This document shows positions 57,212 through 64,000 of a stretch of 64,000 bases of DNA, piece by piece (position 1 is the stretch's first letter; each line of letters begins with the position of its first letter). The notes under the pieces were generated by a model. It was not told the origin of the DNA. It saw only the letters and a program-made list of their open reading frames with translations, and did no database searches. Origin of the DNA: Bacteroides fragilis. GTDB lineage: Bacteria; Bacteroidota; Bacteroidia; Bacteroidales; Bacteroidaceae. The stretch covers positions 248,001-312,000 of the forward strand of contig NZ_CP018937.1 in the NCBI RefSeq assembly GCF_002849695.1. The letters are read 5' to 3'. Position numbers and translations under genes: made by a program.

Positions 57212-58552
57212 CTATCGTTTTGGGGGGTGGTTGATGAAAGCTGCGATGTCATCCATTACATAAGCGGGAATAGGGGCGGGACGGCTGTATTCAAGGGGGA
57301 CTGACTTACCTTCTCCTTCCTGGAATAAATGATTGAGTCGGGGATAGGTTTTAAACATTGCCTTGGGATTCTCTGCCAGAGCGGTGTGCCATAAATCGAA
57401 ATCTTGCATGGTGACCTGGTAATCACGTTCGCCTTGAAGAACGAGTATGGGGAGAGCCAGTTTGCGAACTACTTCCAAAGGCTTATATTGATTGGCAAAT
57501 GCCCAGTAAGCGTGTGGGAGATTCATGGGTAAAGGAATGGTGATATCGAACGTATCTGTATCCAGCTTTTTCACATTGTCCGCTTGTTTTTGTAACTGAG
57601 CTATGTCTTTTTGAATATCGTTTGTGGATGGGAGTGCAGAGGCGAGATATTTTACTTGACTTATGAACAGATCTTCAAGCGGACGGGCGGCGCCTGCGAG
57701 TAAAATAATTCCTGCCGGAGTTTTATCGCTACATTGGGCGATGCGGGGAGCCAGAGTTCCCCCCAGACTATGTCCGAGGATGTAAATTCGTCCGGGATCT
57801 ATAGTCGGTATTGATTCGGCAAGCTTTACTGCCGAAAGGGCGTCATCTACCGATTCTTCATCGAAAGTAATTTCTTTGCCCGCAGGCGCGCTATCGGCTC
57901 CATACACTTTGGTGCGCTTATCGTAACGGATCACGGCTATTCCGCGCTCGGCCAATCCGTACGCTAAGTCCCGGAAAGGTTTGTTGACTCCTACCGTTTC
58001 GTCGCGGTCGTTGGGACCCGAGCCATGTACTAAAATGACTACCGGCAGGTTTTTGCCGTTTTTAGGAAGAGTCAGTGTGCCGGGAAGCTTAAAGCTTCCC
58101 GTACAAATTTGTATGTCTGTTTCTTTTATTTTATCTTGTACCGATGCTGTCGGGGGAGTGGCATTTGTAGCCGGAACAGGTACGAAACGAATGGTATTCA
58201 CCTTTCCGTCCGGATTGAATGCTGTGAGAAAACGTAGTGGAATACGTTCGAATTTAGCGTCGCAGTAATAAATAGTCATACCGTTTATTTGTTCGTTTTT
58301 CCACTCTCCGTGCGACTGGTACTTACCTACTTGTTGTTCCAATTGCTTGAATAGTCCGTTCAGCATTTCAACGGAAAGCATTTTCCGGATGTTATCGTCC
58401 AGATGCACATACACACTGTCTCCTTTACCTGCAATCAGTCGGTCGAGCAGTTCGGATGCCTGTTGCATACGATCCTGTGCTTGCAATACAGGGGTTGCCG
58501 CCAGCAGTAGCCATAACAGGCACATCCCTTTGAATAGATTGTTTTTTATCAT
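57212..58552 (-). CDS. Exported alpha/beta hydrolase with DUF3887-like N-domain
   Basis: This 446-residue protein starts at 58552 (MIKNNLFKGMCLLWLLLA...VLQAQ), giving a signal peptide. An open frame extends to 58756 but lies in the upstream gene. An N-terminal domain (about 25-130) of the type found before such hydrolases is followed by an alpha/beta hydrolase. The nucleophile is S262 in GHSLGG, the oxyanion region is VHGSGPNDRDE, and the late motifs are LQGERDYQV (aspartate) and LNHLF (histidine). It overlaps the small membrane gene by 4 bp. It is probably an esterase or peptidase; the substrate is unknown. Confidence 0.8.
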   Translation of the reverse strand: MIKNNLFKGMCLLWLLLAATPVLQAQDRMQQASELLDRLIAGKGDSVYVHLDDNIRKMLSVEMLNGLFKQLEQQVGKYQSHGEWKNEQINGMTIYYCDAKFERIPLRFLTAFNPDGKVNTIRFVPVPATNATPPTASVQDKIKETDIQICTGSFKLPGTLTLPKNGKNLPVVILVHGSGPNDRDETVGVNKPFRDLAYGLAERGIAVIRYDKRTKVYGADSAPAGKEITFDEESVDDALSAVKLAESIPTIDPGRIYILGHSLGGTLAPRIAQCSDKTPAGIILLAGAARPLEDLFISQVKYLASALPSTNDIQKDIAQLQKQADNVKKLDTDTFDITIPLPMNLPHAYWAFANQYKPLEVVRKLALPILVLQGERDYQVTMQDFDLWHTALAENPKAMFKTYPRLNHLFQEGEGKSVPLEYSRPAPIPAYVMDDIAAFINHPPKR

Positions 58553-58851
58553 AACTTGTTTATTAAGAAATCTCCGATAAAAAATAGAGTTCCGAAGAAA
58601 AAGATTCCGTAAATCAGCAAGGAGACAGAAGTCAGCCAACGGGGTTGTTTCCGCTCTCCGGCGGCACGGATACGTGCGAACGTACTGAACAAACATTCGG
58701 CGGCGGCAAACAGAACTATCAGATAGATGATCAGGTCGGTCCACGATTGCAGCCAAAGATCTTTGAGGTTACCTATCAGGCATACTAGTATCACGATGAC
58801 TACAAAATATGAAATACGCATTAAGTCAGTTTTCTTTGATCCCATAGGCAT
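58549..58851 (-). CDS. Small membrane protein of unknown function
   Basis: This protein of about 100 residues has three hydrophobic segments (about 11-27, 37-55, 75-95) with charged loops between them. The stop overlaps the hydrolase start by 4 bp, so the two are translationally coupled. The ATG at 58845 is an alternative start. A TAAGTTTG element lies on the minus strand at 58901-58908. The function is unknown. Confidence 0.65.
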   Translation of the reverse strand: MPMGSKKTDLMRISYFVVIVILVCLIGNLKDLWLQSWTDLIIYLIVLFAAAECLFSTFARIRAAGERKQPRWLTSVSLLIYGIFFFGTLFFIGDFLINKL

Positions 58852-59015
58852 CTCCTTTCTTTTTTTAAGTTCATATTCTTCCCTTTGGGGTGCTATTTCA
58901 CAAACTTAAAATATTTTCTTTGAAAAAGAAGTTTTCCGGACTGATTCCGTATCCCTGTTAACAAATATTATGATAGCGGTGTCGGCCTGTCAACGAAGTT
59001 ATTGTCCTTAGTTCT

Positions 59016-60149
59016 CTATACTCTCAAAAAGATGGAGCGTTGGTAGAGCAGCCATAAGATGACATATACGATAGATATGCTGACTAAAGAAATTAATACA
59101 GGATAGTAGGCACCCATATAAGGTTCGAGCCCATAAAACAGTGAATTTCCTATGCATCGGAAATCGAAGATGCAATCCAGCAAGTAGGCGAGGATAGAGT
59201 TCATTCCATATACTTTCAGCAGCGTCAGGTGAGAGCGGTGTTGTTTATAATCGATCCAGTAATAAAACAGTCCCATCAGCAGGAAGCAATAACCACTGCT
59301 GACCAGTACCATCGAACTGGTCCATATGGTTTTGATAACTGGAAATACGAGTCCCCATGTCCAGCCTGCGAGAACCATACCTGCACCGATGCCAAAGTAC
59401 AACCGAAGCTTATGTTTACCTTCTGTTGCATCTTTGGCAATGTAACCGGCAAACAATCCGGTCATTACAGTGACTATAAAATTCAGGCTGCTCAGTATCC
59501 ATGTATAATAGTAACCTTCAGCAAAAATGATGGTTCCGTTTTCTACGGAAGCTCCGTCCCGGAAACGTCCCAATACAGTCCGGTCGATCCATTCTGCCAG
59601 ATTACCTTCGGGAGTATAATTGCCACCTCCGTAGCCATCGATGCTGATGAACTTCATGGCAGCCCAGTAAATGAGTAGCAATGCAACGCAGAGAACGATT
59701 TGAGTTTTTCTGCCGGTATAGAGAAACAATAAGGCAGCAGCAATATATCCCGTAGCGATGGATTGCAGAGTGTTTGTATACAGATACAGATGATCGGGAT
59801 CAAAAGACAATAGGTTACCTTGGCACATCATGCCGAAAATCCAGAGTAACAGTACTCGCTTGCATAACCGATAGATCAGTTTACTCTTGTCTGCCTCCCC
59901 TTTGAATCGGGATAGAGCGAATGGGATAGAGATTCCGGACATGAAAAGAAATAAGGGCATGATTAAATCCCACGGGGAAAAGCCGATCCAGTCGACGTGT
60001 CGCAGGCACCAGTTTACTCCATCCAGATGGGGAGAGTCTATGGCTCTGACTAAAGTTCTTAACAAGGGGCCTAATGCCACCAGAAAAAAGAGGTCCAGTC
60101 CTCTTAAAGCGTCCAATGATTCTAATCGTTGTCTTATCGGCTGTTTCAT
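59016..60149 (-). CDS. DUF5009/HGSNAT-like membrane protein (putative sugar acetyltransferase)
   Basis: This 377-residue protein has about ten hydrophobic helices. It opens with RLESLDALRGLDLFFLVALGP and contains WIGFSPWDLIMPLFLFMSGISIPFAL. This pattern is shared with heparan-alpha-glucosaminide N-acetyltransferase-like and DUF5009 proteins, which may move acetyl groups across a membrane onto sugars. It is a single gene. The sugar role is inference from the family. Confidence 0.7.
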   Translation of the reverse strand: MKQPIRQRLESLDALRGLDLFFLVALGPLLRTLVRAIDSPHLDGVNWCLRHVDWIGFSPWDLIMPLFLFMSGISIPFALSRFKGEADKSKLIYRLCKRVLLLWIFGMMCQGNLLSFDPDHLYLYTNTLQSIATGYIAAALLFLYTGRKTQIVLCVALLLIYWAAMKFISIDGYGGGNYTPEGNLAEWIDRTVLGRFRDGASVENGTIIFAEGYYYTWILSSLNFIVTVMTGLFAGYIAKDATEGKHKLRLYFGIGAGMVLAGWTWGLVFPVIKTIWTSSMVLVSSGYCFLLMGLFYYWIDYKQHRSHLTLLKVYGMNSILAYLLDCIFDFRCIGNSLFYGLEPYMGAYYPVLISLVSISIVYVILWLLYQRSIFLRV

Positions 60150-60319
60150 ACAGATGTGTTTTTAAAGCATCAGAATAAATAGATAGTTACTAATAAATAC
60201 GTGTATAAGAGCTTTATCCCTCAAAATTCAATCCCTTTTTTGTCACTGTCGTCTTCCCGTTAACAATTATTATAAAGCTTGTCGGTGGGATGACAGTAAA
60301 GTTAGCGCTGAATTATCCG

Positions 60320-60327
60320 TATCTTTG
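60320..60327 (+). promoter_or_regulatory. Probable -7 element for the HAD phosphatase gene
   Basis: TATCTTTG fits TAnnTTTG, 24 nt before the start codon. No -33 TTTG is evident at the usual spacing. Confidence 0.45.
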
Positions 60328-60351
60328 TCGTAAACATAGAGATATAAAGAG

Positions 60352-60999
60352 ATGAAAAAACTGATAATATTCGATTTGGATGGTACTTTATTGAATACCA
60401 TCGCCGATCTGGCACATAGTACGAATCATGCTTTGCAAGTTTTGGGATACCCTACTCACGAAGTTGCTTCCTATAACTTTATGGTGGGCAACGGTATCAA
60501 TAAGTTGTTTGAGCGTGCATTGCCCGAAGGAGAGAAGACGGAAGAGAATGTGCTCCGTGTCCGTAAAGAATTTCTTTTGCACTACGATCGGCATAATGCT
60601 GACGAGAGTCGTCCTTACCCGGGAATTCCGGAATTACTGGAAGCATTGCAGAATAAAGGCCACAAATTGGCCGTGGCTTCCAACAAATATCAGGCAGCCA
60701 CCGAGAAACTGATTGCACATTATTTCCCCGGGATACGGTTCGTTGCCGTATTTGGCCAGCGTGAAGGTGTGAAGGTAAAGCCGGATCCCACTGTGGTATA
60801 TGATATCCTGCAGATAGCCGATGTACCGAAAGAAGAAGTATTGTATATCGGCGATTCGGGAGTAGATATGCAGACGGCTATCAATAGCGGGGTTACTTCC
60901 TGTGGAGTCACGTGGGGATTCCGCCCCCGTACGGAGCTTGAATCGTTCTGTCCTGATTTTATAGTGGATAAGGCGGAAGCTGTTTTGTCTATTGTTTAA
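60352..60999 (+). CDS. HAD-family hydrolase, phosphoglycolate phosphatase-like
   Basis: This 215-residue cytoplasmic phosphatase has the four HAD motifs. They are IFDLDGTLL (nucleophile D9), VASNK, the lysine in GVKVKPDP, and YIGDSGVDMQTA. A helical cap lies between motifs 1 and 2, as in Gph/PGP-type enzymes. It probably dephosphorylates 2-phosphoglycolate or a small phosphosugar. It is a single gene that converges with the sulfatase on a shared terminator. Confidence 0.88.
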   Translation: MKKLIIFDLDGTLLNTIADLAHSTNHALQVLGYPTHEVASYNFMVGNGINKLFERALPEGEKTEENVLRVRKEFLLHYDRHNADESRPYPGIPELLEALQNKGHKLAVASNKYQAATEKLIAHYFPGIRFVAVFGQREGVKVKPDPTVVYDILQIADVPKEEVLYIGDSGVDMQTAINSGVTSCGVTWGFRPRTELESFCPDFIVDKAEAVLSIV

Positions 61000-61004
61000 T
61001 AAGT

Positions 61005-61049
61005 AAAGAGGAAAACTGAAGGTCCTACGGGGCTTCAGTTTTCCTCTTT
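61005..61049. terminator. Bidirectional terminator between HAD phosphatase and sulfatase
   Basis: AAAGAGGAAAACTGAAG (61005-61021) and its exact 17-bp inverted copy (61033-61049) flank an 11-nt loop. T-rich on one side and A-rich on the other, it can stop transcription from both convergent genes. Confidence 0.9.
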
Positions 61050-61074
61050 TATAAAGTTGCGTCTATTCGTGCGG

Positions 61075-62631
61075 TTATTTGATTTCGTCCGGCCAGGGGC
61101 ATGGTTTTCCGGTGGCTTTGAACGATGGGCGTTGTCCGCCGACTTTACGCAGATAGTTACCCAGATCTTTTGACAGATGTTTTACGATATCCGGATGCTG
61201 GGCTGCCAGATTATTTTTTTCACCTATATCTTGAGGAATGTTGAACAGCTCTTTCTTACCGTTTTCATAATAATAAATCAACTTCCAGTCTCCTTTACGT
61301 ACCGTACAAGTCGGGCCTATACCCGGACCGTCGTTACCCCAATGGTTCGGGAAGTTCCAATACAGGCTGCGTCCTTTCGAAGGGTCGCCTGTCTGCTTTA
61401 ATAGCGGGATAAAGCTGATACCATCAATCGGCTGAACAGTTTTGTAATGCTTCACTTGTGCCATCTCAAGAATGGAAGGATAGAAATCCTCGATAATCAG
61501 ATACTTGTCACATTTTGTATCCGGTTTCACTACACCGGGCCAACGTACGATCATCGGTTCGCGCACACCGCCTTCGTAAGCAGAACCTTTGCCGCTGTTG
61601 AGTGGAGAGTTTTGCGTATGTAATTTGCCGTCACGCCATCCCGGTTCGCTGGACAATCCTCCGTTGTCACTCATAAAGATGACGATGGTATTGTCTGCTT
61701 CTCCGTTTTTATCCAACCAGTCCATCAGGTCGCCTAAACTCTTGTCCATACCCTCAATCAGGGCGGCGTAAGCGGCTTCTTTAGGAGTCAGTCCTTTGTC
61801 GATGTATTTTTGGTAGAAACGTTTGTCTTTATCGATGGGAACATGAATGGCGTAGTGTGCCATGTAAAGGAAGAAAGGCTGATTGTATTCTTTGGCGTGG
61901 TTCAGTGCTTTTATGGCTTCCAGAGTCAGTGCTTCACTTACAAAAGTGTCTGTTCCCCAGTATTTATCCAGTCCCGGAACGGCAAACCAAGGATTCGGCT
62001 TTCCGTCCGTCCGGTTTCCATAATTGTTTTCACCCAGATAACTGGCCAGTCCGCCTCCTGCATGTCCGGCAATGTTCACTTCAAATCCCATGTGATAAGG
62101 ACTCTCTCCCGGAGTATTCACTGCGCCGAAGTGTGCTTTTCCGCAATGAATCGTATGGTAGCCATTGTCTTTCAGAATTTCTGCCAGCGAGGTCGCCTGG
62201 AAAGTATGGTCGATGTTGGGGACCTGACAAACACCGTTAACGTTCCAGTCCGCTACATTGAATACATCGCTCGGACGGTCTGTTTGCTGACCTTTGGGAT
62301 AGGTCCAGTTTGTCACCCGGTGACGGGCGGCATTCGTTCCCGTAATCAGGCTGCAGCGGGTAGGCGAACTGATACTGCTGGCATAGGCCTGCGTGAACAT
62401 TACGCCTTGTTTGGCAAGACGTTCCATGTTAGGGGTTTCGTACACTTCATTATAGTGCGTTTTTTGTGTCCAGAAAGGTAGCGAGGTATCCTGCCACCCC
62501 ATGTCATCCACCATGAAAAGGATGATGTTGGGACGTGTGTCCATGCGTCCGTCGGACTGTTGGCTCTGTGCTTGCAGAGCAGGGGCAGCCAATGGAGCCA
62601 GTGCGAAGGGAATGATTAGTTTTTTATTCAT
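61075..62631 (-). CDS. Serine-type sulfatase (family S1), exported
   Basis: This 518-residue enzyme removes sulfate from a sugar. A signal peptide ends near residue 22 (ALQAQ). The formylglycine site is S88-S-P-T-R92 followed by CSLITG. The residue to be oxidised is serine, so it needs the radical-SAM maturase anSME, as in other Bacteroides. Metal-binding aspartates are seen in FMVDDMGWQD and IFMSDNGG. The gene stops 26 bp from the terminator and begins 20 bp after the GH36-like gene, suggesting both act on one substrate. Confidence 0.92.
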   Translation of the reverse strand: MNKKLIIPFALAPLAAPALQAQSQQSDGRMDTRPNIILFMVDDMGWQDTSLPFWTQKTHYNEVYETPNMERLAKQGVMFTQAYASSISSPTRCSLITGTNAARHRVTNWTYPKGQQTDRPSDVFNVADWNVNGVCQVPNIDHTFQATSLAEILKDNGYHTIHCGKAHFGAVNTPGESPYHMGFEVNIAGHAGGGLASYLGENNYGNRTDGKPNPWFAVPGLDKYWGTDTFVSEALTLEAIKALNHAKEYNQPFFLYMAHYAIHVPIDKDKRFYQKYIDKGLTPKEAAYAALIEGMDKSLGDLMDWLDKNGEADNTIVIFMSDNGGLSSEPGWRDGKLHTQNSPLNSGKGSAYEGGVREPMIVRWPGVVKPDTKCDKYLIIEDFYPSILEMAQVKHYKTVQPIDGISFIPLLKQTGDPSKGRSLYWNFPNHWGNDGPGIGPTCTVRKGDWKLIYYYENGKKELFNIPQDIGEKNNLAAQHPDIVKHLSKDLGNYLRKVGGQRPSFKATGKPCPWPDEIK

Positions 62632-62651
62632 CGTGATATATATTTAGAGTA

Positions 62652-64000
62652 TTACTTTTTGAGGGTTATTTCTCCGGGAGTTTTGATCCGGATACTTCTT
62701 AGTTCCTGTCCTCCGGAAGTCTCTGCCCATACTTTTAAGGTTCCGGGGCAAAGTACATTGAGAGTCAGTTGGTCCGGTGTGGAGGAGAGGATCTCTACGG
62801 TTGCGGGAGACAGATACTTCTCTTGTATGCCGATTACGGCCCAACCGTTGCGGATGGGGCATAAATGGAACAGCTCGTCTGTAAATCCCTCAAGTTTCAC
62901 GGGATATGCCGAAGTCAGTTCGGTGGCTGTCCGGGCCTTCCAGTCGAACAGGAGTATCCGTCCGGAGGAGGTCATGTCCGGTTTTCCGGTAAGGGTTTCT
63001 CGTAACAGATAATCTTCTTTGGCAATTCCGGCTGTCATTTCCCGGTATTTGGAAGAAGTGTTCAGATTGTAGCAGATGATGCTTACTGCTTCATCTCCCG
63101 TGGGAGCAAATACCCGATATGCCTTTCCATCCTGTAACGGGTTGGTAAGGATTGCTTCGGGAGTCGGTATGGCAGGTGCTGCCGGACGGAATATCTTTCC
63201 GTTGTTGTCAATCAGTGGGAAGATGTTTTCACTGACAAATTCTTTCGGTGAATCCGAAAGATAAACCGGTCCGCCGGAGATGGCTTTCGACCGTGCCATC
63301 AGGCTGCCGCAGATCGTGTCGCTGGAATGAAACATGTCATGATCCGGCCACACTGTCTGTCCTTGCAACAGGGTATTGGTGTACGATTGGAAAAGATGGG
63401 ATTTAGCCATGTCTTCATCATACTTTTTGTAATCGATGCTGACGCGGGTTACTCCGCTATACAATGTATGGTCAGTATTGAGAGTGTTTTGTGCCATGCA
63501 GTTCATCAGCCCTACCTGTTGGTCGTGTGTCTGCCTTTCCAGTGCCAGATTGCATTCTTTAGCCTGCCGGACAACTTCTGTCCCACCCATATAGAGAGGT
63601 AAGGTGAACGCCTGATTGTCTATTTTGAGAAAATCGAATCCGTTGTTCTTTAGCGAACGTACGTAGTACCGGTAAAAATTATCGATGTTCCGGGGGCTTT
63701 TGCCGGGTAACAGGCTCCCGTTGAACGTGTAGAGGCTTTGCTTTATATCTGCCGGGAAGTCATTGTCGGAAGATATTCCTGCCCAGTATCCTGAAAGGGC
63801 GTACCATAATCCCATCCAGCGGATTCTGTCTTTGTTCTTGCGAGCCATGATTTTATTCCATCCGTTAGGGAAACGCTTCGGATCGGGAACAAAGCTCATC
63901 AGTTGGCGTTGTCTGTTGGCTATGTGCCCGTCATCGATCAGCACATAGCGTACGGGGATGCCGGACGCTTCGATGGCATCGAGATCATTCAGTATTTTAG
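62652..64000 (-). CDS. GH36-like alpha-galactosidase/raffinose-synthase family enzyme, 5' end outside the window
   Basis: The reading frame stays open to the right edge, so the N-terminal part is missing; about 449 residues are visible. The edge segment ASGIPVRYVLIDDGH and the WMGLWYALSGYWAGI strand match the plant-like raffinose synthase/seed imbibition branch of GH36. The nucleophile aspartate is in FLKIDNQ (codon at 63618-63620) and the acid/base region in WPDHDMFHS. A C-terminal beta-sandwich ends the protein. It is probably co-transcribed with the sulfatase 20 bp downstream. The start of the gene is not visible; an internal GTG at 63944 should not be taken as the start. Confidence 0.85.
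   Translation of the reverse strand, partial: KILNDLDAIEASGIPVRYVLIDDGHIANRQRQLMSFVPDPKRFPNGWNKIMARKNKDRIRWMGLWYALSGYWAGISSDNDFPADIKQSLYTFNGSLLPGKSPRNIDNFYRYYVRSLKNNGFDFLKIDNQAFTLPLYMGGTEVVRQAKECNLALERQTHDQQVGLMNCMAQNTLNTDHTLYSGVTRVSIDYKKYDEDMAKSHLFQSYTNTLLQGQTVWPDHDMFHSSDTICGSLMARSKAISGGPVYLSDSPKEFVSENIFPLIDNNGKIFRPAAPAIPTPEAILTNPLQDGKAYRVFAPTGDEAVSIICYNLNTSSKYREMTAGIAKEDYLLRETLTGKPDMTSSGRILLFDWKARTATELTSAYPVKLEGFTDELFHLCPIRNGWAVIGIQEKYLSPATVEILSSTPDQLTLNVLCPGTLKVWAETSGGQELRSIRIKTPGEITLKK

Noticed and set aside
57028..57252. 74-codon open frame on the - strand after the alpha/beta hydrolase
   Set aside because: It overlaps the hydrolase end, has no recognisable domain or signal, and lies in AT-rich non-coding sequence.
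1..64000. CRISPR arrays, tRNA or rRNA genes, transposases, phage genes
   Set aside because: None was seen on either strand; repeats found are short inverted elements without spacers or transposase genes.

Overview
The window reads as a chromosome segment of a gut Bacteroides, most likely Bacteroides fragilis or a very close relative. The reasons are SusC/SusD pairs, promoters with the Bacteroides -7 element TAnnTTTG, short lipoprotein signals, a complex I operon with fused nuoCD and no nuoE/F/G, and the gene set GH26 - GH130 - sugar symporter - mannobiose 2-epimerase that defines the B. fragilis mannan pathway. The species call is inference from gene content; no search was run.

Region 1 (1-27,619, + strand) is a large beta-mannan-type polysaccharide utilisation locus (PUL) in four transcription units. 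Unit A is a GH3 enzyme. Unit B is SusC, SusD, a surface glycan-binding lipoprotein, two related putative glycoside hydrolases of unknown specificity and a GH26 mannanase. Unit C is a GH5 mannanase and a second GH3, followed by a four-gene corrinoid methyltransferase cassette: two UroD/MtaA-family methyltransferases, a corrinoid protein and a protein resembling the MetH activation domain. Unit D is a second GH26, GH130 mannosylglucose phosphorylase, an MFS symporter and mannobiose 2-epimerase. A 17-bp box (consensus close to GGATAAAATAATACTGG) lies exactly 37 nt upstream of a -7 element before each unit. The cassette therefore appears to be in the same regulon as the glycan enzymes. Glycan is bound and cut at the surface, imported by SusCD, trimmed in the periplasm, and mannobiose is epimerised and phosphorolysed in the cytoplasm. 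The methyltransferases probably remove a methyl group from something carried by, or co-delivered with, this glycan. This is the most unusual part of the window.

Region 2 (27,689-32,053, +) is a three-gene unit: a DUF6057-like membrane protein, a TolB-like propeller lipoprotein carrying a CxxCH haem motif, and a chorismatase/Rid-like protein. A strong terminator and a second, unusual set of competing hairpins follow.

Region 3 (32,704-38,074, -) holds a TonB-dependent receptor and two related beta-helix lipoproteins, separated by CACAGAG-rich inverted repeats. A divergent multi-PAS/GAF histidine kinase without a receiver partner follows (38,312-41,071, +).

Region 4 (41,201-51,116, -) is the nuoABCDHIJKLMN operon. 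Region 5 (51,267-56,561, -) contains a small exported protein and dxs-trkA-trkH. Region 6 (57,212-64,000) has an alpha/beta hydrolase with a small membrane protein, a DUF5009-like membrane protein, a HAD phosphatase, and a sulfatase with a GH36-like alpha-galactosidase that runs off the right edge. I saw no rRNA, tRNA, CRISPR array, insertion sequence or phage gene.
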